Under the pieces are notes generated by a model. That model ran no database searches. It saw only the letters and a list, made by a program, of their open reading frames with translations, and was not told the origin of the DNA. A stretch of DNA of 64,000 bases from Microthrixaceae bacterium (GTDB lineage: Bacteria; Actinomycetota; Acidimicrobiia; Acidimicrobiales; Microtrichaceae), in assembly GCA_020637215.1 (NCBI GenBank), contig JACJWI010000001.1, forward strand, positions 744,001 to 808,000, given 5' to 3'. Positions 48,675-58,654 of the stretch are shown one piece after another; position 1 is the first letter of the stretch, and each line of letters begins with the position of its first letter. The position numbers and the translations under genes are program-made.

Positions 48675-49919
48675 TCAGCAGTCGGAGTCGGGCAGGTATG
48701 CCGGTCCGCCGATGAGCCGGTCGAGGCGGACCGGTTGGAGACCCTTGCGCTCCAGCCCGTCGAGGATCCTGGGCAGGGCTTCGATCACCACCCGGCGATC
48801 CGCGTCGACGTGGCCGTCGATGCTGTCGTGCAGCAGGATGATCGACCCCGGCCGCACCCGGGCCAGGATCCGCCGGGCCACCAGGTCGGGATCGTTCGTG
48901 ACCCAGTCCGCGGCGGAGACGTCCCAGGTGACCGCCACCATCCCCCGACGGGCGAGCTGCAGGTTCATCAGCGGGGTGCGCTGCCCGTGCGGGGGCCGGA
49001 AGAAGCGGGGGCACACGCCCACGTCCCGGCCGATGACGGCCTGGGTGGCGCCGAGCTCGGGATAGCGGGGATCGAGCCACCGCCAGTAGTCGTGGTGGTA
49101 CGAGTGGTTGCCGACCAGGTGCCCGTCCGCGACGACCTGCCGGGCCACCGCGGGGCGGGCGGCGACGGCCCGCCCGACCAGGAAGAACGTTCCCTTCACG
49201 CCGTGGTCGTCGAGGATCCGGGTCACCTCGAGGGTGGCCGACTCGTTGGGTCCGTCGTCGAAGGTGATCGCCACCTCGGGCCGGTCGCGGGGGCCGTGGG
49301 AGACGACAGGACCGAACCAGCTCAGCTGCGGGTCGTTGCCGCCGGTCCACGCCACCAGCCCGACCGCCCCGGCCACCGCGACGCCGACCAGGACCCGGCC
49401 CCGACGGGTCGGCTCGGGACGGTCGGCGGACTCCGGCAGGTCGGAGCGTTCCCCGAGTCCGCGGATGAGCACCACCGCCGCGGCGCCGAGCGCGGCGGCG
49501 AGGAACACCGCCGAGGAGCCGTACCCGCGCAGCGCCCAGGCCGTGCCGAGCACCGCCACCCCGGCGATCGTGCCGGCCACGCGCAGAGCGCGGGGATCGG
49601 GCCACGGTCGGGGCCCGGCCACGAGGCCGGTTCCGGCGCCGACCAGCAGGGCGATGATGGCGGTCGAGGCACCTGCCGGGGTCACCGAGTACAGCAGGGA
49701 CGCGACCGCGACCAGCGCCGCTCCGACCCACCCGTTGCGCCCGGTGGCGGCCCACCCGACGAACACCGCCGCGAACGCCGCTGCTGCGACCACGGCGACG
49801 ACGACGGTGACGACATCACGGGTCGAGGACCCCGCCGGCAGCGCCGCGATCGGCAGGGCGACGGTTGCCAGCCCGTATCCTGTGGCCAGCGCGGTCCGGC
49901 GACTCCCCTGTTCGGTCAT
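48675..49919 (-). CDS. Polysaccharide deacetylase (NodB) with N-terminal membrane domain
   Basis: A 414-residue protein. Six hydrophobic segments (residues 10-165) and a further single helix near 180 precede an extracytoplasmic NodB domain: AITFDDGPNE (catalytic and metal Asp, near 220), GNHSYHHDYW (metal His pair), FFRPPHGQR, VTWDVSAADW and IILLHDS. The zinc site and catalytic Asp are complete. It probably removes acetyl groups from peptidoglycan or a surface glycan. The ATG has GGAGGCGGG upstream and faces the divergent membrane gene at 49940. Confidence 0.92.
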   Translation of the reverse strand: MTEQGSRRTALATGYGLATVALPIAALPAGSSTRDVVTVVVAVVAAAAFAAVFVGWAATGRNGWVGAALVAVASLLYSVTPAGASTAIIALLVGAGTGLVAGPRPWPDPRALRVAGTIAGVAVLGTAWALRGYGSSAVFLAAALGAAAVVLIRGLGERSDLPESADRPEPTRRGRVLVGVAVAGAVGLVAWTGGNDPQLSWFGPVVSHGPRDRPEVAITFDDGPNESATLEVTRILDDHGVKGTFFLVGRAVAARPAVARQVVADGHLVGNHSYHHDYWRWLDPRYPELGATQAVIGRDVGVCPRFFRPPHGQRTPLMNLQLARRGMVAVTWDVSAADWVTNDPDLVARRILARVRPGSIILLHDSIDGHVDADRRVVIEALPRILDGLERKGLQPVRLDRLIGGPAYLPDSDC

Positions 49920-49939
49920 CCGCCCGCCTCCGATCGTCC

Positions 49940-51280
49940 ATGACCGACCCGTCTCCGCCGCACCCGGCCACCCTAACGACCCCCGACCGGCAGACCCCGA
50001 TGCTGCTGAGGACCGGCACCGTGGCCACCGCGGTGATCGCGGCGGCCTGGGCCGTGATCGGGGCCCTGATGCTGCTGCGGCCGGTGTTCATCAGCCACGA
50101 CTCGCTGTCGAACAACGTCCACGTCTGGTTCATCGCGGATCAGCTCTGGAGCGGCCACGGGATCCCGATGCACGTCCCGGCGCTCGCCAACGGCCAGGCC
50201 CTCACCTTCCCGTACGCGTCGATCCCGTGGACCACCGCCGCCCTGCTGTGGCCGCTGCTCGGCGACCGGGCTGTCACCCTCTGGCTGGTCCTCGGCTTCG
50301 TGGCCACCGTCGTCGCCACGTTCTGGACCTTCCCCACCCTGCGGCGGGGCTGGTGGGCCGCGGCGACGCTGACCAACCCGGCCCTGGTCATCTCACCGCT
50401 GCTCGGGCAGCTCCCGTTCCTCTGGTCGATCGCCGCGTTCACCGCCGCGATCGGGCTCTGGCAGCGGCGCCGGGTGGTCCCGGCGATCGCCCTGACCGCT
50501 GTCGCGTCGATCATCCACCCCGCGGTCGTGATGCCGATCGTCGCGCTCGCGGTCGCGGCGTGGCTGCCGTTCGAGGATGGGGATCGGCGCCGATCGCTCG
50601 TCGGCTCCTGGGCGCTCACGGTCCTGATCAGCCTCCCGGCGGTGTGGGCGGTGTTCCAGTCGCCGGTGGTCGCCCAGACCTCGACCGCCACCCAGGTGGG
50701 CGCTCTGCTGCAGACCGTGGGAATGCGCCTGCTCGTCCTGGCCGTGCCCGTCGCGCTCGTCCTCCTGCAGCGGATCCCCCGGGCCCCTCGTTGGACGCCG
50801 GTCGCTCTCACCGTCGTGTTCGTGGTCCTGCAGGTGCCGATGTACACGCCGTTCGGCATGGACTTCGCGTGGGGCAGCCTCACCCGGGACCCCGACGCGC
50901 AGGTCGACGCCTTCGTCGCGTCCGGGGCGGTCCGCTCCGGCGACACCTACCGGGTGCTCACCGGCCGCGACGGCAAGTACGGCCTGTACGCGGTCGCCCG
51001 GGCCGGCGGCGTGCTCGACTCGGAGCTCTTCCCCGAGGGCATGCACCGGGGGCCGTTCGCCAGCACCCGCTCCTACGCGGCGTTCCTGCGCGGTCGCGAC
51101 GTGGACACCGTGGTGTGGTTCCCGAGCTACGACGCCCGCTACACGCGCTCCAACGAGAGCGTCCTGCTCGAGCGCATGGCGGCCGAGGGCTGCACCGATG
51201 GCGTGGCGGTCACCCGTCGGGACGGTGCCGGCCCGTGGCGGGCCTACGACGTCGAGCGGGGGTGTCGGGCTCAGCCCTGA
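49940..51280 (+). CDS. Multispanning membrane protein, unknown function
   Basis: A 446-residue protein with about nine hydrophobic segments over residues 18-320 and a soluble C-terminal domain (320-446: GSLTRDPDAQVDAFVASGAV, SELFPEGMHRGPFAST). The early extracytoplasmic loop contains FISHDSLSNNVHVW, and the membrane part reminds of GT-C type glycosyltransferases; no DxD signature is clear, so the call stays open. It starts 20 bases from the divergent deacetylase gene and its last 10 bases overlap the BldD-like gene. Confidence 0.7.
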   Translation: MTDPSPPHPATLTTPDRQTPMLLRTGTVATAVIAAAWAVIGALMLLRPVFISHDSLSNNVHVWFIADQLWSGHGIPMHVPALANGQALTFPYASIPWTTAALLWPLLGDRAVTLWLVLGFVATVVATFWTFPTLRRGWWAAATLTNPALVISPLLGQLPFLWSIAAFTAAIGLWQRRRVVPAIALTAVASIIHPAVVMPIVALAVAAWLPFEDGDRRRSLVGSWALTVLISLPAVWAVFQSPVVAQTSTATQVGALLQTVGMRLLVLAVPVALVLLQRIPRAPRWTPVALTVVFVVLQVPMYTPFGMDFAWGSLTRDPDAQVDAFVASGAVRSGDTYRVLTGRDGKYGLYAVARAGGVLDSELFPEGMHRGPFASTRSYAAFLRGRDVDTVVWFPSYDARYTRSNESVLLERMAAEGCTDGVAVTRRDGAGPWRAYDVERGCRAQP

Positions 51281-51795
51281 CGGAGTCCGAGCTCGTCGAG
51301 GCGCTGGTCGGCCGACTCCTGGGTCACCCCCAGGATGCAGGCGATGGCCCGCATGTCGTCACGGCGGATGGTGAGCACCCGACCGTTGAAGTCCTGGCGC
51401 TGCACCTGGATCATCCGCAGGTAGCGGCTCAGCATCTCGGCCTCGGCGCCGGCGATGTCCTCGAGGCGGGTCAGGTCGATCCGGGCCCCCGAGGCGTCGA
51501 CCTCGGCCCGGGCGGGGTCCTCGGGGTCGTCGCCGCCGGGCAGGAGCTGGTCGACGGGCACCTTGTAGAAGCGGGCCAACCGGTGCAGCCGGGGGACCGA
51601 GATGGCCCGCTCGCCCCGCTCGTAGGCGCCGAGCACCGACGCCTTGAACTCGAGCTCGGAGACCTTCTCGACCTCCTGCAGCGAGAGCTTCTTCTGCTTG
51701 CGGATCTCACGCAACCGCTCACCGACGACCCGGGCGTAGCCCCCGTCGTCCAGGGCGATGTCGTCGTGGCTCGCTCCACCTGCGTCTGAGTGCAC
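51271..51795 (-). CDS. BldD-like helix-turn-helix transcriptional regulator
   Basis: A 174-residue protein. The XRE helix-turn-helix covers residues about 30-85 (LREIRKQKKLSLQEVEKVSE, GAYERGERAISVPRLHRLAR) and is followed by a linker with LLPGG and a C-terminal part with IQVQRQDFNGRVLTIRRDDM, both typical of BldD, the developmental repressor that in Streptomyces is controlled by cyclic-di-GMP. Whether the RxD-xxD binding residues are present is not clear: RRDD occurs once. GTG 51795 is preferred; GTG 51867 gives 198 residues but would place the start codon over a BldD-box-like site. Confidence 0.85.
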   Translation of the reverse strand: MHSDAGGASHDDIALDDGGYARVVGERLREIRKQKKLSLQEVEKVSELEFKASVLGAYERGERAISVPRLHRLARFYKVPVDQLLPGGDDPEDPARAEVDASGARIDLTRLEDIAGAEAEMLSRYLRMIQVQRQDFNGRVLTIRRDDMRAIACILGVTQESADQRLDELGLRQG

Positions 51796-51863
51796 CGTCG
51801 ATCCTTCGTCCGTCGGGCCGCCCGCCCACCCACGGTCGGGATCGGCACGGTCGGGTTCGACCA

Positions 51864-51876
51864 CCACTGTGAGTCA
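51864..51876 (-). promoter_or_regulatory. BldD-box-like site upstream of the BldD-like gene
   Basis: Minus strand TGACTCACAGTGG matches the Streptomyces BldD consensus TNACNC(A/T)GNGTNA at all positions but two. It lies about 70 bases upstream of the chosen start and could allow autoregulation. Confidence 0.3.
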
Positions 51877-51959
51877 CTCTGCGAACCCGATCCACGGGGA
51901 AAAGTACCCTCACCGACACGCTCCGTGGCAATCGGGCGCCACCGGTGGAGCGACAGCCG

Positions 51960-52652
51960 TCAGACGCCGCCACGCTCCCGGGCGGCAGCGAGCAGCACGC
52001 CGGCGGCGATCGCGGCGGTCTCGGCCCGCAGGACGTGAGGCCCCAGCGCGACCGCCGGGCGGCTCGCCTCGGCGCGCTCCCGGTCGGTCCATCCGCCCTC
52101 GGGGCCGACAACGACGGTGCGGCCGACCTCGACCGACCGGTCGCCATCCATGTCGGCGAGCACCGCCCCGTCGGCCAGCAGGGACGCCAGCGGGATCAGC
52201 TCGATCCGGGGCAACCAGAGTCGTCGGCACTGCTGGAGCGCCTCGACGCTGACCTTCTCCAGCCGCCGGCGGTGCCGCTCGGCCCGCTCCCCGTCCCAGC
52301 GCACCACCGATCGCTCCGAGGAGGTGATGACGATCCGGTCGACGCCCAGCTCGGTGAGCTTCTGGACGACGAGCTCCGGTCGGTCGCCCTTCACCGGCAC
52401 GAACGCGACCGAGATCGGCTGTTCGGGCGCGGCCTCGAGCCCGGCCGCGCCGGTGGGGACCAGGCGGGTCGAACCGTCGAAGGTGCAGTGGACCCAGCCG
52501 CCGGCCCCGTCGACGGCGCGCACCGACTCCCCCGGGCGCAGTCGCAGCGCCCGGGACAGGTGATGGAACGCGTCGTCGCCGAGGGACGGGCCCGCCGGGT
52601 CGCCGAGGTCGTCGACGAGGATCTGGGTCGAGGCGTCCGGCGGTCGGGTCAC
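51960..52652 (-). CDS. rsmE: 16S rRNA m3U1498 methyltransferase RsmE
   Basis: A 230-residue SPOUT methyltransferase. N-terminal PUA-like part (FHHLSRALRLRPGESVRAVDG) and C-terminal trefoil-knot domain with VVGPEGGWTDRE and VLRAETAAIAAGVLL at the SAM-binding knot. Methylates U1498 of 16S rRNA. It follows dnaJ by 18 bases, the usual hrcA-dnaJ-rsmE order of many Gram-positives. Confidence 0.95.
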   Translation of the reverse strand: MTRPPDASTQILVDDLGDPAGPSLGDDAFHHLSRALRLRPGESVRAVDGAGGWVHCTFDGSTRLVPTGAAGLEAAPEQPISVAFVPVKGDRPELVVQKLTELGVDRIVITSSERSVVRWDGERAERHRRRLEKVSVEALQQCRRLWLPRIELIPLASLLADGAVLADMDGDRSVEVGRTVVVGPEGGWTDRERAEASRPAVALGPHVLRAETAAIAAGVLLAAARERGGV

Positions 52653-52670
52653 GCTCGGAGCATGCTGCCG

Positions 52671-53795
52671 TCAGCCGCCCTGGAAGACGGACTTGACCTT
52701 GGAGAGCAGGCCCTCACCCGGAGCCGAGAGGTCCTCGCCACGCAGCAGCGCGTACTGGCGGAGCAGCTCCGCCTCCTCGTCGCTCAGCTTGGTCGGCGTC
52801 TCGACGTCGACCACGACCAGCAGGTCGCCCCGGCCGCGCCCGCTCAGGTGCGGGACGCCGCGGCCCTTCAGGCGGAAGCTCGCCCCGCTCTGGGTGCCCC
52901 TGGGCACGACGAGGTCCTCCCAGCCGTCAAGAGTCTCGAGCGGCAGCTTGACGCCGAGCGCGGCCTGGGCGAACCCGATCGGGATCCGCTCGACCAGGTC
53001 GTCGCCCTCGCGCACGAAGCGCTCGTGCGGGGTCACCTGGAGGTGCACGTACAGGTCGCCGGGGGGGCCGCCGCGCGGGCCGACGGCCCCGCGTCCGGTC
53101 AGGCGCAGGGTGGAGCCGTGGTCGACCCCGCGGGGGACGTCGACGGTGTAGGTCTTGTCGCCCACCCAGCAGCCGTCGCCGCCGCAGGTCGGACACGGCG
53201 ACGCGATCGTCTGACCCAGCCCGCCGCAGCGTCGGCACGCGGCCGCGGTCACGATCTGACCCAGCACGCTCTGGCGGACCATCCGCACCTCGCCGGAGCC
53301 GCCGCACTCGGTGCAGGTCTCGGGCGAGGAACCGGCCTCGGCCCCGCTCCCTCCGCAGTCCTCGCACGCGGTCGCGGTCCGGACCGTGACGTCGGTCTGC
53401 GTGCCGAACACCGCGTCGTTGAACTCGATCGTGGCGACCGCCTCGAGGTCCGGCCCCCGTCGGGGACCGCCGGCGGTGCGCCGGACACCCCCGAACGGGC
53501 TTCCCGCCCCGCCGAACACGGCGTCGAAGAGGTCGCCCAGGCCCGACACCCCGGAGCCGAACGGGTCGCCGACGTCGAAGCCGTCGGCGGAGCCGAACCG
53601 GTCGTACCGGCTGCGCTTGTCGGGGTCCGACAGCACCTCGTAGGCCGCCGCGAGCTCCTTGAACCGGGCTTCGGCGCCGGGGTCGTCGGGGTTCGCGTCG
53701 GGATGGCACTCCCGGGCCAGGCGCCGGTAGTTGCGCTTGATCTCGTCCATCGAGGCGTCGTGGGACACCTCGAGGATCTCGTACAGGTCAGCCAC
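52671..53795 (-). CDS. dnaJ: Chaperone protein DnaJ
   Basis: A 374-residue type I Hsp40. J domain (residues 3-68) with the HPD motif in RECHPDANPDDP; a Gly/Phe-rich stretch (70-105); four zinc-binding CxxCxGxG motifs (CEDCGGSG, CTECGGSG, CRRCGGLG, CPTCGGDG, about 138-205); and the C-terminal substrate-binding domains. It delivers substrates to DnaK. It starts 3 bases after the hrcA stop, so it is controlled by the CIRCE operator upstream of hrcA. Confidence 0.97.
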   Translation of the reverse strand: MADLYEILEVSHDASMDEIKRNYRRLARECHPDANPDDPGAEARFKELAAAYEVLSDPDKRSRYDRFGSADGFDVGDPFGSGVSGLGDLFDAVFGGAGSPFGGVRRTAGGPRRGPDLEAVATIEFNDAVFGTQTDVTVRTATACEDCGGSGAEAGSSPETCTECGGSGEVRMVRQSVLGQIVTAAACRRCGGLGQTIASPCPTCGGDGCWVGDKTYTVDVPRGVDHGSTLRLTGRGAVGPRGGPPGDLYVHLQVTPHERFVREGDDLVERIPIGFAQAALGVKLPLETLDGWEDLVVPRGTQSGASFRLKGRGVPHLSGRGRGDLLVVVDVETPTKLSDEEAELLRQYALLRGEDLSAPGEGLLSKVKSVFQGG

Positions 53796-53798
53796 CCG

Positions 53799-54842
53799 TC
53801 ACCCCTCGGCCGTTCGTCCGTCGGTCAGCATCCGGCTCAGCCGGCGGCTCACGACCGACACGGTGGAGACCGTCTCGGCGTAGTCCATGCGCGTCGGCCC
53901 CAGCACCGCGATCGCTCCGGCGGGAGTCCCTCCCGCCGAGTACGGAGCCACGACCAGCGCGCAGTCCGCGAGCGTCTCCACACCGGTCTCCGAGCCGATG
54001 GCGACGGTGAGACCGCCGTCGATCATCTCCCGCAGCAGCGACACCACGACGAAGTGCTGCTCGAGGATGGTCAGGACCTGCTCGACGGTCTCGCGCGTCT
54101 CGAACGAGCCGGCGACGTGCGCGGCGCCGTCGACGTAGACCTGTTGGCCGGCATCGGCCGCCGCAGCCCGCACCGCGTCGACCGCCGCGTCCGCGATGGC
54201 CGCGCCGGCGACGCCCGGAGGGGCGGTCCCGGCGCCCAGATCGGTCACGGTGGATCCGACCAGCGTCGCCTCGATGAGGGCGCGGGCCGAGGCGAGGTCG
54301 GCGTCGCCGGCCGGACCGTCGAGTCCTGCACCGGGGTCGAAGGTGCGCTTGAGCACCACGCCGTTGCTGAGCACGGCGACGACCAGGACGGTCCGGGGGC
54401 TGAGGTCGACCAGCTGCACCGATCGCAGCGTCGCCACCTCGGGGGCGTCGCCCACGACCACCGCGGCGCTGTGGGTGAGACTGGCCAGGAGCCGGGTCGT
54501 CTCCCGGAGCATGGACTCGATCTCGCCGTGGGCGGTGGCGAAGAAGTCCCGAACGGCCCGGACGTTGGTCGGACTGGGCGTGTCGGCATCGGCGAGGCCG
54601 TCGACGAAGAACCGGTAGCCCTTCTCGGTGGGCACCCGACCGGCGCTGGTGTGCGGCTGGGCCAGGTAGCCCTCCCGCTCGAGGACGGTCATGTCGTTGC
54701 GCACCGTCGCGGAGGAGACCCCGACGTCGGGGTTGTGCGCGACGGTGGTCGAACCGACCGGCTGGGCCGTCTCGATGTACTGCTGCACCACGGCGCGCAG
54801 GATCGCGGACTTGCGATCGTCGAGCGGTCCGTCGGCAGCCAT
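53799..54842 (-). CDS. hrcA: Heat-inducible transcription repressor HrcA
   Basis: A 347-residue repressor of heat-shock genes that binds CIRCE. N-terminal winged helix (LDDRKSAILRAVVQQYIETA, SSATVRNDMTVLEREGYLAQ), then GAF-like and dimerisation parts (LLRETTRLLASLTHSAAVVV). ATG 54842 is chosen: it touches the CIRCE operator and a TAGACT hexamer ends 8 bases upstream. The upstream GTG 54848 lies within the operator itself. Confidence 0.96.
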   Translation of the reverse strand: MAADGPLDDRKSAILRAVVQQYIETAQPVGSTTVAHNPDVGVSSATVRNDMTVLEREGYLAQPHTSAGRVPTEKGYRFFVDGLADADTPSPTNVRAVRDFFATAHGEIESMLRETTRLLASLTHSAAVVVGDAPEVATLRSVQLVDLSPRTVLVVAVLSNGVVLKRTFDPGAGLDGPAGDADLASARALIEATLVGSTVTDLGAGTAPPGVAGAAIADAAVDAVRAAAADAGQQVYVDGAAHVAGSFETRETVEQVLTILEQHFVVVSLLREMIDGGLTVAIGSETGVETLADCALVVAPYSAGGTPAGAIAVLGPTRMDYAETVSTVSVVSRRLSRMLTDGRTAEG

Positions 54843-54868
54843 TGGCACTCAGTCTACGCGAGTGCCAA
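54842..54868 (-). promoter_or_regulatory. CIRCE operator overlapping the hrcA promoter and start codon
   Basis: A perfect 9-9-9 inverted repeat, TTGGCACTC - 9 bases - GAGTGCCAA. The consensus is TTAGCACTC-N9-GAGTGCTAA, so one position per arm differs, symmetrically. The minus-strand spacer contains TAGACT, a good -10 hexamer ending 8 bases before the hrcA ATG; HrcA bound here would block RNA polymerase and cover the start of the message. The operator ends in the ATG itself. Confidence 0.93.
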
Positions 54869-54918
54869 TTCGGGACACGTTCCGGGCAACATCCCGCCCT
54901 CGCCGCCCGGGAAGGCGC

Positions 54919-56706
<1,788 letters not shown>

Positions 56707-56844
56707 GGTGCGGGATCGTCGGCCGGGACGGGGTGTCTGACCGGGGGTGCCGGGCCGGGGCCGGCCCACCAGTCTGGCAGCCTCACCGGGACGAGCCGAC
56801 ATCACCGACCGGGCCCCGGGATGCGACACCGTGCGCGCCGCGGC

Positions 56845-56850
56845 TATCGT
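56845..56850 (+). promoter_or_regulatory. Candidate -10 TATCGT for rpsT
   Basis: TATCGT in GGCTATCGTTGC would give a start near 56857 and a leader of about 97 bases before the rpsT ATG. The long leader is unusual among genes in this window and leaves space for control, for example by S20 itself as known in enteric bacteria. Confidence 0.4.
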
Positions 56851-56953
56851 TGCCCGGTCGCCCGCGGGGCCACTGGCCCGCCCGACCATCCGCATCGCAC
56901 CCCCGCCGACCGCGCGTCGGCCACCATCCACCAGGAACTGGACAGCACCCGTC

Positions 56954-57211
56954 ATGGCGAACATCAAGAGCCAGATCAAGCGCAACCGTCAGAACGAGAA
57001 GGCCAACGAGCGCAACCGCGCCGTCCGCTCCGAGCTGCGGACCCGCACCAAGCGGGTCGAGGCCGCCGTCGACGCCGGTGAGGATGCGACCGAGCTGCTC
57101 AAGGACGCCGTCAAGCGCATCGACCAGGCCGCGGCCAAGGGCGTGCTGCACAAGAACACCGCGGCGCGGCGCAAGGCCCGCCTGGTGAAGAAGGTCAACG
57201 CCGCCGGCTGA
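56954..57211 (+). CDS. rpsT: 30S ribosomal protein bS20
   Basis: An 85-residue, Lys/Arg-rich, all-helical protein of the 16S rRNA platform: MANIKSQIKRNRQNEKANER, KNTAARRKARLVKKVNAAG. Complete and normal length. Its last 17 bases overlap the convergent holA gene. The frame remains open upstream but the ATG at 56954 is the conserved start. Confidence 0.97.
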   Translation: MANIKSQIKRNRQNEKANERNRAVRSELRTRTKRVEAAVDAGEDATELLKDAVKRIDQAAAKGVLHKNTAARRKARLVKKVNAAG

Positions 57212-58325
57212 CGCCCGCGGACTGGGCGGCCAACCGGGCCACCAGCACCTCGAGGACCTGCTCGGCGGGAACCGCGGTCCTCCCCCTCATGTCCACGTCG
57301 GCCCGGGCCAGCAGCCCGGCGGCCCGCACCAGCCGATCCGTGCCCAGCTTGCGTCCCTGGTCCAGCGCCTTTCGTGCCGGGTAGGTCGACTTCTTCATGC
57401 CGAGCAGCTCGGCGGCTGCCTTCTCATCGCGGATCCCGGATCCGTCCAGGCGCAGCATCCGCGAGTAGTGCGTGTTCAGCGTCGCCATCACCGCCAACGG
57501 GTGCCGACCCCCACCCCGCACCATGCGCCGGACGTTGGTCACCGCGTCGGCGACGCGACCGGTGTCGATGGCGTCGGTCACGTCCCAGGGCGGCACGCCC
57601 CCGGCGTCGCCCAGGAACGGCTCGATGTCCTCGGCGCTGAGCCGGCCGGCATCCGAGCCGAACGTGGCCTCGAGCACCCGCAGGACGCCGGGGAGCCGGG
57701 ACATGTCCTCACCGAGGGTGTCCTCGATGAGCTTGCGGGCCCCGGCGTCGAGCGTGACCGACGCCGCGGCGAGGTGGTCGGCCAACCACATGGCGGTGCC
57801 CCTGCCCTGGGGCAGCCCGTGGTCCGACACGGTCCCCCCGGCGGCCTTGACCGCCGCCGTCAGCTTGGGTGGCACCGCCCCGCGTCGGGCGCCCGCGGTC
57901 ATGGGGGCGCTCCAGACCAGCACCAGGCTGGCGTCGGGGGACGGGTCGGCCAGGTAGTCGAGCAGCAGCTGCACGTCCGCCGGGGATCCGGCCACCGATC
58001 CCGCGTCCGGGCCAGGCCCCCCGGGGTCGCCATCACCGGAGCCGTCGTCCCCGGCACCGTCGTCGCCCTGGTCCGCGGCGGCCGCACCCTTCTTGGCGGC
58101 GGTCCCGTAGCGGGCCAGGTTGCGGGCCACCACGACTCGGTCGCCGAACATCGACACCGTCTGGGCCGCCAGCACGACCGCACCCAGGTCGTAGTCGTCG
58201 CCGGAGAACTCGGCCAGCACCTCGTCGCGGGAGGCGTCACCGACCAGTCGGTCGACCAGCTCGACCGCGGCGTCGTTCAGGAGGACAGGGTCGCTGCCCT
58301 TGAGCAGGTGGATCTCGCCGCTCAT
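57195..58325 (-). CDS. holA: DNA polymerase III delta subunit
   Basis: A 376-residue clamp-loader subunit that opens the beta clamp. N-terminal EIHLLKGSDPVLLNDAAVEL is the typical start; MSRLPGVLRVLEATFGS and the helical C-terminus (NTHYSRMLRLDGSG, MKKSTYPARKALDQGRKLG) match HolA. Between the first and second domains is an acidic Gly/Asp-rich insertion (DQGDDGAGDDGSGDGDPGGP, about residues 85-110), probably disordered. It starts in the stop of the unknown gene upstream and ends over the rpsT end, 3' ends overlapping by 17 bases. Confidence 0.92.
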   Translation of the reverse strand: MSGEIHLLKGSDPVLLNDAAVELVDRLVGDASRDEVLAEFSGDDYDLGAVVLAAQTVSMFGDRVVVARNLARYGTAAKKGAAAADQGDDGAGDDGSGDGDPGGPGPDAGSVAGSPADVQLLLDYLADPSPDASLVLVWSAPMTAGARRGAVPPKLTAAVKAAGGTVSDHGLPQGRGTAMWLADHLAAASVTLDAGARKLIEDTLGEDMSRLPGVLRVLEATFGSDAGRLSAEDIEPFLGDAGGVPPWDVTDAIDTGRVADAVTNVRRMVRGGGRHPLAVMATLNTHYSRMLRLDGSGIRDEKAAAELLGMKKSTYPARKALDQGRKLGTDRLVRAAGLLARADVDMRGRTAVPAEQVLEVLVARLAAQSAGVSRRR

Positions 58326-58648
58326 CGGACCGCTCCGCGTGCGGCGACGAGGGCGGCGGTCAGGTCGGCTGCCCGACGCACCTCGCGCTCCAGCGCGATC
58401 GGCGCGGCATCCTCCTCGGACGCGGGGCCGGGGAGCACCAGGACGGTGGCTCCGGCCTCGACCGCGGCCGTGGCCACCGAGACGACCGGGCCGTCGGCGG
58501 GGTCGAGGTGCAGCGCCACGGGCGTCCCCTCGGCTGCCAGTCGACGGACCTCGGCCAGTCGCGCCCGCAGCGACGCCGAGCGGTTCACCTCGCGTACCGG
58601 CGGGTGGAGGACTTCGTAGGCGGACTCGGTGACGACCTGCGGCTCCAC
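58322..58648 (-). CDS. Unknown small protein between comEC and holA
   Basis: A 108-residue protein coupled to holA (ATGA). It has an N-terminal YEVLHPPVREVNRSASLRAR and alternating beta/alpha pattern (PVALHLDP, VVSVATAAVEAGATVLVLPG), with a hint of a TIM-barrel half such as dihydropteroate synthase, but too short to be that enzyme. It starts GTG 58648, six bases after the comEC stop. I do not recognise the family. Confidence 0.55.
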   Translation of the reverse strand: MEPQVVTESAYEVLHPPVREVNRSASLRARLAEVRRLAAEGTPVALHLDPADGPVVSVATAAVEAGATVLVLPGPASEEDAAPIALEREVRRAADLTAALVAARGAVR

Positions 58649-58654
58649 GGGCGC

